The notes beneath the pieces were generated by a model. That model ran no database searches. It saw only the letters and a list, made by a program, of their open reading frames with translations, and had not been told where the DNA came from. Made by a program: the position numbers and the translations under genes. Shown here piece by piece: positions 32,373 through 42,973 of a stretch of 64,000 bases of DNA (positions are counted from its first letter, which is position 1; every line of letters begins with the position of its first letter). Source of the stretch: Anodontia alba (taxonomy: Eukaryota > Mollusca > Bivalvia > Lucinida > Lucinidae); NCBI GenBank assembly GCA_964016985.1, contig OZ024828.1, positions 26,728,581 through 26,792,580 on the forward strand, given 5' to 3'.

Positions 32373-32696
32373 AGTAGATCTACTTCATTTTTTTGCAGAG
32401 AGAATACAAAAGCTCCCATTAAGATGGCAAAAATGTACAGATGAAGGTTGGGAATACTTTGAAAAAGAATAATAAAAAATTTTGAAAAATATCTAACAGT
32501 TTTTGAGAAAGAGCCAAAAGTCCTGATATTTTCTGACCACCCCTTGTACTAACTACATATTATTATTGTTTTCATAAAAACAGCATTAAAAGTATACTGG
32601 GCAAAACTGATTTTTTAAATTTAAAAAAAAAAAAAAAAAAAAATATGTAAAAAATATTTCCTCTTTCATACAAAGCTAAAAGTTAATTTCTGGACA

Positions 32697-32900
32697 TTAA
32701 CTCTTTGCATGCTGGGTAATTTTTCATGCTTTTTTGTAGTCTGTGAATTTTTTTTAAATCAACTTTTTCAAACAAATCTTTCAGAAATACCATCAGAGTG
32801 TCAAACAGTTTGGATCCAGACCTGACGTTTTGTCGGGCCTGATCTGTGTCCAAACTATTTGCAAAGGTTATCAGCAGACGACCACTAGCGGGGAATGAGT
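32697..32900. mobile_element. MITE with D-like ends and core E
   Basis: TTAACTCTTTGCATGCTGGG at left and GCAGACGACCACTAGCGG at right. The core GTTTGGATCCAGACCTGACG pairs with CCTGATCTGTGTCCAAAC around TTTTGTCGGG. Confidence 0.5.
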
Positions 32901-32922
32901 TTAGTCACAGATTAATACAAAT

Positions 32923-33202
32923 CATCATGAAATCATACCTACATGTATATAATTTGACCCCCTTAAATCCCACTTTTATATAGTAAAACTGGGGTTTACA
33001 GGGGTATACATTATTTTTCTTATTTCTTCTCAAAAACATAGATCGTGGGTACTCATTAGAACTGCCTTGCTGAGGCCATTCTAACTACTTGCCACAATCT
33101 ATGTTTTCAGAAGAAATATGAAAAATATCACTTTTTAACTGAACATTTTCAGTTTTTGGAGGTGAAATTTCTATATATTTGAATAGGTGTGTTTTCGTAA
33201 TG
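32923..33202. mobile_element. MITE family B, diverged
   Basis: CATCATGAAATCATACCTAC at left, ATAGGTGTGTTTTCGTAATG at right. The core has lost symmetry (GAACTGCCTTGCTGAGGCCATTC). Confidence 0.75.
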
Positions 33203-33393
33203 AAACATGCAAAAATCGAGTATGTTAGGAACAGGAACATAGTAAAGCAAGGATAAAACAAGTATTGAACATTTACATGCTCTCGGCAGTAATACCCTTA
33301 AAGTGCAAATTTCAACTGCAGCAGATAATATTCTGATTTTTATGTCTCTAAAGGAGAATGAAATGTCAAGCTCTCTTTTCAGAGATAAATGTT

Positions 33394-33605
33394 TTAACCC
33401 TTAAAGTGCTAAGCATAATTGCAATAGATGACATTCTAAATTTATGTATATTATTTCTGCGAGAACATATGGCTTGAAATTTCATGTGAATCATCTACAT
33501 AGCTGCATAGATAATTCAGATGAAATGTCAATACTTTCTTTGACAAATATATATAAATTTTCGATTGTCATCTGCTACAAATTTGCTTGGCACTTTAAGG
33601 GTTAA
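33394..33605. mobile_element. MITE family D, TTAA to TTAA
   Basis: TTAACCCTTAAAGTGCTAAG to CTTGGCACTTTAAGGGTTAA. The core pairs GAAATTTCATGTGAATCATC with GATAATTCAGATGAAATGTC. It appears to sit inside an older D copy whose halves are at about 33293-33393 and 33606-33635. Confidence 0.7.
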
Positions 33606-33747
33606 AATTTCACCTGCTGCTTGATATTTGATCCATGCCATGTGAATAAAACCTTCAGGATATATGCCGACAGTAAAGGCCCAGGTCAGCCAGTACATCC
33701 ACCCAGTCTGATGACGGCCATCAATGTCTGCTTACAGAGTCACTAAA

Positions 33748-34102
33748 TACAGTCGAACTTCGATGGCTCGAACCTCTTTGGGACCATGAAAATTTGTTCG
33801 AGATATGGGTAGTTTGAGCCACTGAGGGTTAATCCTGGCGCTAGGTCAGGAAGCAAATGGTGAATAATTACGGGAAATCTTTTTGATCTTCTATATAATA
33901 ATTGTATGTTGAGTGTACTCATTAGAATTGCCTCGATGAGGCAATTCTAATGAATACACTCAACATACAATTTCATGATAAAATGACAAAATTTCCCCAA
34001 ATATTTGTTCTCTTGGAAAAAGTTCCTAGGGACTCAAAAACGATTTTGAGTTAGCCATGGTAAATGAGCCATCGGTGTTCGAGCTATCAAGGTTCTACTG
34101 TA
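33748..34102. mobile_element. MITE family L, best copy
   Basis: TACAGTCGAACTTCGATGGC at left and TATCAAGGTTCTACTGTA at right. The core palindrome GAATTGCCTCGATGAGGCAATTC sits inside TGTATGTTGAGTGTACTCATT arms. Confidence 0.75.
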
Positions 34103-34558
34103 TTGGTAGAATATATAAAACTATAGCAGAAGCCCTTATCAGATTTTATGGCTTCATTGGCTGGTCTGGATCTGTACTGTTGGTGTATGCCCTAAAGTCA
34201 CCTTTTCTCATGGAGATGCTCATTTCAATTCAGTATGCCAGACATGTTGTCTTCTTATCATTTTAGTGAGACTTAAGCCATGCACACTGAAAGACTGAGC
34301 CTTTTCATCACAATGTATATTATGCGCAATGCATGAAAAGGGCCCTTATGTAATTTGTGTATAATGTAGGTTCAGATCAGCTTGTGCATTTGTGCCATTT
34401 GATCTGGGCATTCGCTGTTCATCAACATATACTACAGTATCTACTGATCTTGTAAGTGGACAATGCAGGTCCTGATCAGCCTGTGCTTATGCACAGGCTG
34501 ATCAGGGCCTGCATTGTCCGCTAACTGCATAAGGGCTCTTTTTATGTATTGAAGATTG

Positions 34559-34782
34559 CATAGCTCATGATAAAGACATTTTTTTTTCTTGTTTTTTTTT
34601 TTTTTTTTTTTTTTTTATCTTATTTCTCCATGAAAAGATCTGTTGTAGTACATCAGAGAGGTGCTTCAATGAGCCACTTAGAAGTGCCCCACTTAGGCAT
34701 TTCTAACCAGTCCCCACATTACTGTGGAGAAATAAGAACAATATTTATCTGTAGACCACCTCTTTCTTATCTGGAGCTTAGT
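34559..34782. mobile_element. MITE family C with poly-T expansion
   Basis: CATAGCTCATGATAAAGAC to CTTTCTTATCTGGAGCTTAG. The left arm carries a long T tract (about 34591-34616). Confidence 0.7.
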
Positions 34783-34867
34783 ATGAAATTATAATCAACA
34801 TTATTATTATTATTATAATTTTTTTTTTTTTCTATCTAAATTTTTAAGATATTTATGGTCATCTTAC

Positions 34868-34961
34868 CTTGAAATGTTTGATGTAAGCTTTTACAGCAAG
34901 CTTCATAACTCTTATTTCCCTCTGTAAACTCTCAACATTGCTCTGAATCTGGGCAAACAAG
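34868..34961 (-). CDS. Host gene exon 7
   Basis: 94-bp minus-strand exon between acceptor CCTTATGTTTCAG and donor GTAAGATG. Entry phase 2 (the split codon becomes AGC, Ser), exit phase 0. Encodes LFAQIQSNVESLQREI followed by VMKLAVKAYIKHFK. The heptad-like spacing of hydrophobics suggests coiled coil. Phase agrees with both neighbours (39380-39481 and 25154-25228). Confidence 0.75.
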
Positions 34962-35010
34962 CTGAAACATAAGGTAATAAGTGGTACATACCCTGAAATG
35001 GACCACATTG

Positions 35011-35240
35011 ATATATGGTAAATGTACTGGTACTAAAATTTTGAGCACTTTATTCCATACATTTCTTAAACTAAATTTTGCTTTTTTTTGTGCAGTTCTT
35101 TCTTTAAATACTTAGTGGAATGGCAAACAATGTAGACCCTGATCAGACTGCCAGTCTGATCTGGGTCTGCACTGTTCGCTTATGCCATTATGTCAGTCAG
35201 AAACTTTGGTGTATACAATTTTAGGACATTTACCATATAT
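35011..35240. mobile_element. MITE family E2
   Basis: ATATGGTAAATGTACTGGTA to GGACATTTACCATATAT, with the long inner arm AAAATTTTGAGCAC and the core GACCCTGATCAGACTGCCAG. Confidence 0.7.
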
Positions 35241-35865
35241 GAAGTCCCATAAGCCCTTACCAGCCTACATATCTGGACACTATGGCTACAGCCTATTATA
35301 CTCATTCACATAATCTGATCAAGGCTCACTTACAGTGTCATTTGATTCTGCAAAACGTATCAATAAACAAAAAGTGCCTTATCAGTTATGGAGGCTGATC
35401 TGGGCTTCTGCTATTCACTGTTTACAAAAGGGCTTTTTTTTTTTTTATTTTGCATCAAACATAATATAGAGCACTTCAAGCAAAAAAGTGCCTTTGAACA
35501 TGCACAAAATATGCAGATTCACATTATCCTGTGCATGCACATGGTCTCATCTGGGCCTTTGCTTTCCATTGATACTTTCTATAGTATCCAATAAATCTGG
35601 CAGCAAAAAGCAAAGGCCCTGATTGGACTGTGCATCTGCTCAGTCTGATCTGGGCCTTCGCTGTCCACACATGCCTTTAGGAACATTTTTGCTTAGAGTT
35701 ACCTATATAGTATCGTCTCTGAATTCACTTGTACAGCAGTAATATTAATACTTGTCATGCTGAATCAATTAAGAAGCCACACCCACTTCTAGCTTTCAGC
35801 CAATCAGATTACTTGATCCAGGCTGAATAACAAACAGGGCAGAGCCAGGCTGAATGAAAAACAAT

Positions 35866-36660
35866 GTACACAGAAGATCCTCAACAGAAGAACCACCGCT
35901 ATTTTCAAAAATTGACGTACAAACGTACAAAGATGATCCTCAACAGAGGAACCACCTTGTCTGTTTGTAAAAATTGATGTACAAAGAAGATCCTCAACAG
36001 AGGAACCACCTTGTCTATTTGCAAAAATTGATGTACAAAGAATATCCTCAACAGAGGAACCACCGCTATTCTCAAAAATTGATGTAAAAAGAAGATCCTC
36101 AACAGAGGAACCACCTTGTCTATTTGCAAAAATTGATGTACAAAGAATATCCTCAACAGAGGAACCACCTTGCCTATTTGCAAAAATTGCTGTTTGTTTG
36201 TGTTGAGGTTTTACGGCCCAGTCAACCCAATGGGGTCATGTCGAGCGTGATCAGTTTACCTAACCACACGTTTACTGGGCAGGCTTAGTCCTCTAAGCGG
36301 TTAACCAGTATTGTGCACATTCTTTCGCCAGAAACTGACAACTGCCCTTCTTGAATCAGCGGAAGGGAGAGAATGACCGTAGAAAATATTTCACGATCAA
36401 TCTCCACGAAAGAATGTTGCCGACCTCGGCGGGGGTTGAACCCGCGACTTCCTGGTCTCCAGTCGGACGGCGCATCCAACTGAGCCACCGAGGCCGGCTA
36501 TACAAAAATTCATGTACAAAGAAGATCCTCAACAGAGGAACCACCTTGCCTATTTGCAAAAATTGATGTACAAAGAAGATTCTCAACAGAGGAACCACCT
36601 TGCCTATTTGCAAAAAATAATTGATGTACAAAGAAGATCCGCAACAGAGAACCACATTGC
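35866..36660. repeat. 54-bp minisatellite, about nine units, split by a SINE
   Basis: Unit TTGATGTACAAAGAAGATCC, then TCAACAGAGGAACCACC and TTGTCTATTTGCAAAAA. Units vary slightly (GCTATTCTC variant in two). A SINE-A copy (36189-36502) interrupts it. Because 54 is 18 codons, both strands stay open across units (for example LRIFFVHQFLQI on the minus strand), but no gene structure surrounds it. Confidence 0.85.
36189..36502 (-). mobile_element. SINE-A, full length, with target duplication
   Basis: Minus-strand tRNA-derived SINE: head at the right (GGCCTCGGTGGCTCAGTTGG when reversed; B box GGGTTCAACCC), (CAAA)n-type tail at the left. CAAAAATT flanks both ends (36181-36188, 36503-36510), so it inserted into the 54-bp array. 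Confidence 0.85.
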
Positions 36661-36950
36661 AACTGTCAGTAAAAGAACTACAAGGGTCAGATGATTAAAC
36701 TAGTTTTACTTGCAAGAAACCTTGCCCTTAAACTCTGATGCCACTCCAAATATAAATGATGCACAATGTGAGAAAAAGGCCCTTATGCCATATACCAACA
36801 GCAAAATTCCAGATGAGGGTGCGCATCTGTGCAGAATGATCTGGACAATCTCTGTTCATCTACATATACTACAATATCCACTTATTTTGTAAGTGGGCCT
36901 GCATTGCCCACAAATTGTACAAGTGCCCTTTTTGTGCATTGTGCATTAAA

Positions 36951-37287
36951 TACAGTTGACTCTCGTTATCTCGACCTCGCTTATCTGGAATAACCACTTA
37001 TCTCGAAGTGAAAATTTGGTCTCTGTTTTAACATAGAAATCTAACAACAGATAGCAAAATTTTGTGGAAAAGAGGAGAAATTGCTCCTAAGGAGCAATTT
37101 CTCCTCTTTTCCACAATATTTTCAATATATCTGTAACTTCAGGAGGCAAATTACATATTCATTTGTTAAATGTTGTTGTTCGATCGACTGTTTTCCTCAA
37201 TTCCGCAACTCTGATATGTCGAAGTACGGTTATCTCGAAGTGTTTAAAAGAGACCCTTGAAATTCGAGATAACGAGAGTCGACTGTA
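36951..37287. mobile_element. MITE family M (TACAGTTGACTCTCGTTATC ends)
   Basis: Right end GATAACGAGAGTCGACTGTA is almost the exact complement. Centre: perfect 27-bp arms (37062-37088 and 37090-37116) around one base. Ends resemble pogo/Tigger-type MITEs (family knowledge). Second copy at 52631-52948. Confidence 0.8.
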
Positions 37288-37523
37288 TATCTTTGGTCAG
37301 TGGTCCTCTACCTCTTCAGTTAAACATACATAAAACACATATAATCGCAAACACTATGCAGCATCTGATCTGGGTCTACACTGTTTGCTTTGGCCTGTCT
37401 GTCCCGCTACTTTGGGAAAATATATCTATTTTTATTAGATGGAGGCTTGCAGAGTTCTATGCTTTACGTACTTTGAAATCCTTAATGTTTAAAACTGATT
37501 CTTCCACCTTTGAAACTAGACTA

Positions 37524-37829
37524 TTTGTTTGTGTTGAGGTTTTATGGCCCAGTCAACCCATTGGGGTCATGTCAAGCGCGGTCAGTTTATCTAACCACAC
37601 GTTTACCGGGCAGGCTTAGTCCTCTAAGCGGTTAACCAGTATTGTGCACATTCTTTCGCCAGAAATTGACAACTGCCATTCTTGAATCAGTGGAAGGGAG
37701 AGAATGACCGTAGAAAATATTTCATGATCAATCTCCACGAAAGAATGATGCGGACCTCGGTGGGGGTTGAACCAACGACCTCCTGGTCTCCAGTCGGACG
37801 GCGCATCCAACTGAGCCACCGAGGCCGGA
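37524..37829 (-). mobile_element. SINE-A, full length, with target duplication
   Basis: Same family as 49994-50294, inverted. Flanks GAAACTAGACT (37512-37522) and GAAACTGGACT (37830-37840) form an 11-bp duplication with one mismatch. Confidence 0.85.
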
Positions 37830-38033
37830 GAAACTGGACTAATCTATTACCATACATACTGATCAAAATCACAAACAGAAGAGCAAACAGTGTACATGTA
37901 CATACTTTTCTTCCTATAAATTGCCCCTTCCAGTGCTAACCACAACTACAGCAGAAAACAATGATTTTTTTAAAAACAAATTTCAGAGAAAATAGAGCTT
38001 CACCATTTAGATTTTTATTTTGCTGTAGCTGGT

Positions 38034-38252
38034 GTTAACTCTAGTCCTGCTGAACCTGGATATGTCCTGCCTTTGCAAACAGTACATACAGATCCAGATC
38101 AGTGGGCTTCTGAAGAAGCAAACTGATCTGCATCTGCACTGTTTGCCATTAAGTATGTGAATTTGTATCAACAATCTGGATCAAGTCACTCAACTGGCTG
38201 AAAATTAGAAATGGGCACAGCATCTTAATTTATTCAGCATGGCAAGGGTTAA
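38034..38252. mobile_element. MITE family E1
   Basis: TTAACTCTAGTCCTGCTGAA to TTCAGCATGGCAAGGGTTAA. The core has one arm changed (GTGGGCTTCTGAAGAAGC). Confidence 0.7.
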
Positions 38253-38349
38253 GTGCCTGTGGTAATTGTAAAACTTCTCCCCACACTTCACCATAGTGCA
38301 TATTTCACTTTTTATTCCCTTTGGAATAATTGAGCCTATTCTGGTTACT

Positions 38350-38562
38350 TTAACCCTTGTCTTGCTGAATAAATTAAGATGCCACGCCTACTTCTAATTT
38401 CCAGCCAATCAGATTACTTGATCCAGGTTTTTGATAGAAATTCACATATTTAATGACAAACAGTGCAGATCCAGATCAGTTGGCTTCTTCAGAAGCCAAC
38501 TGATCTGGATCTACACTGTTTGCTAAGACAGGGCATGTCGTGTTCAGCAAGAGAAGGGTTAA
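38350..38562. mobile_element. MITE family E1
   Basis: TTTAACCCTTGTCTTGCTGAA to GTTCAGCAAGAGAAGGGTTAA. Perfect inner core CAGTTGGCTTCTTCAGAAGCC. Confidence 0.8.
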
Positions 38563-38737
38563 AAATCGAATACTGCTTAAACCTGTGCTAGGAGGCATCT
38601 GCAGCCTTGCAAACTACACTACTGCATATGAAGAGACTTAATAAAACAGAGTCTCTGATTTTCGTTCTTTTGTGCGTTCTTTGTTTCCAAATGCAACCTT
38701 TTAGAGTTTTACTGACATTTTTACATTATCTGCAATA

Positions 38738-38738
38738 T

Positions 38739-38783
<45 letters not shown>

Positions 38784-39118
38784 GGTGTTTTATGTCCCTT
38801 TCAATACTATTGAAGTCATATCCAGACAACGAAAGAGTGATAATGAAAGGCTCTTTGCAATGAAGTGCCATATAATCATGAGCTGATTTGTTTGTGTTGA
38901 GGTTTTACGGCCCAGTCAACCCAATGGGGTCATGTCGAGCGCGGTCAATTTACCTATCCACACGTTTACTGGGCAGGCTTAGTCCTCTAAGTGGTTAACC
39001 AGTATTGTGCACATTCTTTTGCCAGAAACTGACAACTGCCCTTAATCATGAGCTGAATTCTGCCTCATGCAGCATATTGGAACCTGGGACCTCATGATTC
39101 AAAATGCTAACCACTTGG
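38738..39118 (-). mobile_element. SINE-C (tRNA head, ATC tail), interrupted
   Basis: On the minus strand: tRNA-like head (A-box region TGGTTAGCATTTTG, B-box region CCCAGGTTCCAAT), body ending GGGACATAAAACACCAAA, then an (ATC)n tail (38741-38781). A truncated SINE-A (38887-39042) is nested inside, with a 14-bp duplication. Confidence 0.65.
38887..39042 (-). mobile_element. SINE-A, 5'-truncated, with a 14-bp target duplication
   Basis: Has the tail-proximal half only (GTTGAGGTTTTACGGCCCAG to AACTGACAACTGCCC) and no tRNA head. TAATCATGAGCTGA flanks both sides (38873-38886, 39043-39056). Truncation occurred at insertion, as in LINE-type target-primed reverse transcription. Confidence 0.85.
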
Positions 39119-39138
39119 ATTCATGGACATTTTGACCA

Positions 39139-39360
39139 GGGTCCAGTTGTTCAAAGCGTTGTTAGCTTAACAAGCTTGTTAGTGGTCAAAATGTTAACTG
39201 TTCTAGTAAGAACAATATCTTATTCACAGGTATTTTTGCTGAAAAAAAAGTGAGTAGCTTTTGCAAATGCAAAAACTACTCACATTTTTTCAGCAAAAAT
39301 ATTAGCATATATGCTATAGTTAATAATCAAAGTTTTAACAATACATTAACTAACGACATC
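39139..39360. mobile_element. MITE family A, right end missing, next to a splice donor
   Basis: GGTCCAGTTGTTCAAAGCG at left. The right arm stops at AACTAACGACATC, and the donor of the exon at 39380 lies 19 bp further. The expected GTTAGCTTTGAACAACTGG end is absent. Confidence 0.75.
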
Positions 39361-39379
39361 TGTTTGCCAAGATTCCTAC

Positions 39380-39481
39380 CTGTGCCATGAGAGGAACTGC
39401 TGGTGTATGTACTGCAGTTTAACTTGACAGTGGCTTTTTCTCAGTGCTGTTGCCCGATCAAGGAGGTGTAATAGTTCTCGT
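39380..39481 (-). CDS. Host gene exon 6
   Basis: 102-bp minus-strand exon between acceptor CTGTTATTTCAG and donor GTAGGAATC. Phase 2 in (split codon AGA), phase 2 out. Encodes RELLHLLDRATALRKS and QVKLQYIHQQFLSWH, basic and leucine-rich, helical. Phases match exons 5 and 7. Confidence 0.75.
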
Positions 39482-39613
39482 CTGAAATAACAGAATTTAT
39501 GATACGCTGTAATCCAGGTGCTCTAATGGACTACCAATATGACCCAAACAAAAAGAAAATTGTGTATTCTGGATACATAGGAACTGAAAAGGCTCAGATC
39601 AGACTTTGAAATT

Positions 39614-40010
39614 CATAGTTCCAGATAAAAGAGGTATCCTGAGAAATATTCTCATTTCTCTATGAAAATTTATGTTGTGGTAATCATTAGAAGCACCTTG
39701 GTGAGGCACTTCTAATGAGTTTCCACTACATATGTTTTCATGGAGAAATCAGGGCCCAGCTGTTCAAAGCTAACGACGTCGTTAGTTAACGATTCGTTAA
39801 AACTTTCATTGAGTTATACGCAAATATGCTGAAATTTTTTGCTGAAAAAATGTGAGTAGCTTTTGCAGTGCAAAAGCTACTCACATTTTTTCAGCAAAAA
39901 ATATCAGAATAGTGTATATTGAATCCGCTAAAACAGTTAACGAAATGACCCTTAATGAGCTCGTTAAGCTAACCACGCTTTGAACAACTGGGTCCAGAAA
40001 AATACAAAGG
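39614..40010. mobile_element. MITE family C interrupted by MITE family A
   Basis: Family C begins at CATAGTTCCAGATAAAAGAG and reaches the second core arm (ATGTTTTCATGGAGAAAT). It is then broken by a complete family A copy (39752-39995) and resumes with AGAAAAATAC. Family A is therefore the younger insertion here. Confidence 0.65.
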
Positions 40011-40278
40011 AACATCCACTAATGGTTACCTCTGTACAACAGCCACCTCTCTAAAAAAGCCACTTTTCTGAATCCCAAATGTACAGTTTTACTATATATT
40101 TAACCTCTCTGCAACAGTCCCCTTAATACAACAGCTGGTTTTATGTGTTCCCAAAGGTAGCTGATGTAGGAAAGTTGTACTGTATCAATACTTGTTTGTT
40201 TAAAAAAGTGCCTTATCTGGAGTTATCGTGCATCTGTGCAGTCTCAACAAGACCTTTTCAGTTCACACAGCATTTAAC

Positions 40279-40363
40279 AACAGAGCCACAACATGAGAAA
40301 ATGGACCTGTAAATATATGCAACATATATTTACAGGTCCATTTTCTCATGTTGTGGCTCTGTT
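40279..40363. repeat. Perfect 41-bp inverted repeat, 3-base loop
   Basis: Left arm 40279-40319 begins AACAGAGCCACAACATGAGA and right arm 40323-40363 is its exact complement, with loop CAA. It sits inside a larger family-F-like element (CTGTGCAGTCTCAACAAGACC at left; AATAGCTGCACAGTCCAATC at right). Confidence 0.9.
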
Positions 40364-40416
40364 ATGTGAAAGCACAAAACAATGCCAATAGCTGCACAGT
40401 CCAATCAGAGCCTTTG

Positions 40417-40717
40417 TTTGTTTGTTTGTATTAAAGTTTTACTGCCCAGTCAACCTGATGGGGTTATGTTGAGCATGGTCAGTTTACCTAACCACACTTT
40501 CACTGGACAGACTTAGTCCTCTAAGCGGTTAACCAGTATTTTCCACATTCTTTCACCAGAAACTGACAACTGCCCTCCTTGAATCAGTGGAAGGGAGAGA
40601 ATGACCTTAGAAAATATTTCATGGTCAATCTCCATGAAAGAATGTTGCCGGCCTGGCAGGGGTCAAACTTGCTACCTTCTGATCACCAGTCTGATGCGCA
40701 TCCAACTGAGCCACCAA
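40417..40717 (-). mobile_element. SINE-A, older, with target duplication
   Basis: (TTTG)n tail at left, inverted A box CCAACTGAGCCACC at right. AGCCTTTG flanks both ends (40409-40416, 40718-40725). Confidence 0.75.
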
Positions 40718-41104
40718 AGCCTTTGCTGAAAAATCTGGTAGACCAAAGACTTAAAGCTTCTACATGTGGACAACAAGAAATCACCAGTGCTTATTAGATA
40801 CCCCCATAAGGACCAAAACATAACAGATGGACCGTGTGAAAACAGTACACCCCTAACACAAACACAGTTTGTATGGGGTATAAAAAAGGACGTAATAAAG
40901 TAGTCAAACGGACATTCGAATTTTAGGACTTTGTGAGGCATTTAAGTCTAAGTATCTGAGCCAACTACAGTACTACATGATACAGACACCCTGTAGAATC
41001 CATACCTAATGATATGAACATAAACATTCTAACAGACAATGAAGGGCTGCAGGTTTGTTTAGACATTTGCCACTTGTATAAGGCCTAATGCTGATTTTCT
41101 ACTT

Positions 41105-41292
41105 TAACGCTTAGCACTCAGGGTAAAATTTTCAGCACAGGACAGTCTAAAATATTTTTCTTATTATTCCCAGAAAACAGGATTTGCCATTTCATGCAAA
41201 CTGTCTCCAATGGAGACAATTTGCATGAAATACCAAATCCTGTTTTCTGGGGAAAAAATGTCAATTTGTCGTCTGCTGCATTAGCCCAGAAA
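41105..41292. mobile_element. MITE family D
   Basis: AACGCTTAGCACTCAGGGTA at left and CAATTTGTCGTCTGCTGC at right. The core GATTTGCCATTTCATGCAAA pairs with GCATGAAATACCAAATCC. Lies 23 bp from the exon at 41315. Confidence 0.65.
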
Positions 41293-41314
41293 GTGAATAT
41301 GGTCAACTGTTCAC

Positions 41315-41431
41315 CTGTCAAATCTGTGTAGTTGTTCCTCGTGGAATGGTAGTGACCTTTTCTTCTTGCGACCTTCAAACTTCATCTTTATCTCCTTAGC
41401 TTGCTGCAGGAGACGAGCTATCTTCTTCTGA
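41315..41431 (-). CDS. Host gene exon 5
   Basis: 117-bp minus-strand exon between acceptor GAATATTTAG and donor GTGAACAGTT. Phase 2 in (split codon TGT, Cys), phase 2 out. Encodes QKKIARLLQQAKEIKMKF then EGRKKKRSLPFHEEQLHRFD. The KKKR cluster could be a nuclear signal or simply basic coil. Continuous in frame with exons 4 and 6. Confidence 0.75.
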
Positions 41432-41598
41432 CTAAATATTCAAAGACAGAATTTAGTTAGATTTCAAGATAAAGAGAATATATTTCAAAGGTACATTTTT
41501 TTGTTTTATTTGCATTAAACCTTATCTTGTAGGTATTCATTGGAATCACTTCTGTGAAGCAGTTCTGAAGAGTATCTACAAAATATGTTTGGGTAAAA

Positions 41599-41936
41599 TT
41601 TGTTTGTTTGTTTGATTTGGGCTTAACGTTGCTTTCAACAATCTTTCAGTCATGTAACGACAGTGTCTGGATGTGGCAGGGAGCTCAATGCTCACTTTTA
41701 GAGTGCTGCCTCACTGAAACATCATGTCCCAGACACTTTGACATGATATTTCACCCAGTCACATTATACTGACACTGAGCTGACCAGTTTTAGCTCTACT
41801 TTCTTAATGCTGAGCACCAAGCGAAAGAGCAGCTAGTACCATTTTTAAAGTCTTTGGTATGACCCGGCTGATGATCGAATCCACAACCTCCCGGTCACAA
41901 AGCGGATGCTTTACCACTGAACCCCTGTGCCGGTCC
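41599..41936 (-). mobile_element. SINE-B, second tRNA-derived family
   Basis: Reversed, it starts GGACCGGCACAGGGGTTCAG with an A box (GTTCAGTGG), an anticodon region and a B box (GTGGATTCGATCATC). The body runs to AACGTTAAGCCCAAATCAAA plus CAAACAAACAAA. Flanks GTTTGGGTAAAA (41587-41598) and GTTTGTGTAAAA (41937-41948) are a 12-bp duplication with one mismatch. Confidence 0.8.
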
Positions 41937-42321
41937 GTTTGTGTAAAAACAACAACAAAAATTATCTTCTGAAATCCCTTGAAGGTATGTAAATGTTTAC
42001 CTTGTTATACCTCACCAAGGCGCTTCTGAAGCATACCCAGAACATAATATATTTTCATGGAGAAATATGAAGGCAGTTTGAGCTGGGCCTACACTATTTG
42101 CCATCTCATCACAAATTTTAAATATGTCATAAGGTAGTCAAACAGACTTGTTAAAATTTTAAGACATGGTAGATAGTAGTGAAGGTGTCCAATATGGTTG
42201 CCCAATTTATTAGCTGTTTTGTTTTCATGTACATTGTATCATGATTTCTTGTTCTAATGCTAGCATTGCAGTCATCATCAACTGCTGTCTACTTGACATT
42301 CTGTTATTTTCTGTTTTGATT

Positions 42322-42656
42322 TACAGTCAAATCTCTATAACTCGAACCTCTTTGGGACCATGGAAATTTGTTCAAGATATGGGTAGTTCAAGCCAGTGCG
42401 AGTTAATCATGAAGCCAGGTCAGGAAGCAAATGGCGACAATTTGGGAAATTTTTAGATAATAATAGTATGTTGAGTGTACTTATTAGAATTGCCTTGTAA
42501 GGGCTGCAGGCTTGTCAACATACAATTTCATGTAAAAACAAGAATTATTTGTTTTGTTGAGCTATTGGAAGAATTTCGAAGGGACTCAAAAACGAGTTTG
42601 AAGTAGCAAAGGTAAACAAGCCATCAGTGTTCAAGCTATTGAGATTCGACTGTCTA
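42322..42656. mobile_element. MITE family L, internal core damaged
   Basis: TACAGTCAAATCTCTATAAC to GAGATTCGACTGTCTA. The expected palindromic centre is replaced by GCCTTGTAAGGGCTGCAGGC. Confidence 0.65.
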
Positions 42657-42739
42657 TGTGTTACAATATTTGAACCTAGGGTGAAGATTTAGTACCACTA
42701 AAATCAATGAAACTGCACCCCCATCCATCCAAACCCCCT

Positions 42740-42906
42740 GGGCCCAGATGTTCAAAGCGTTGTTAGCTTAACAAGCTCATTAAGGGTCATTTTGTTAACT
42801 GTTTTAGCGGATTCAATATACAATATTCAGCATATTTGAGTATCACTTGATGTAAATTTTAACAAATCGTTACCTAATGACATCATTAGTTTTGACAACT
42901 TGGCCC
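42740..42906. mobile_element. MITE family A, palindrome deleted
   Basis: Termini present (GGGCCCAGATGTTCAAAGCG; AGTTTTGACAACTTGGCCC), but the hairpin core is precisely missing between ACAATATT and CAGCATATTTG. Confidence 0.8.
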
Positions 42907-42973
42907 TAGTAATTTTTACTACTGACAGTTCTGACCCAGCAGTTCAAGTATTGTTTGTTCTTTGTGGGGTCTT

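Larger units (their letters stand above)
30989..32546 (+). mobile_element. Degenerate mariner-like element with a nested insertion
   Basis: Terminal repeats CAAGGGGTGGCTGGAAAAA and TTTTCTGACCACCCCTTG, flanked by TA on both sides (30987-30988, 32547-32548). It is 1558 bp long because a ~330-bp repeat (31503-31828) sits inside; without it the length is near the mariner norm of 1.2-1.3 kb. Confidence 0.8.
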
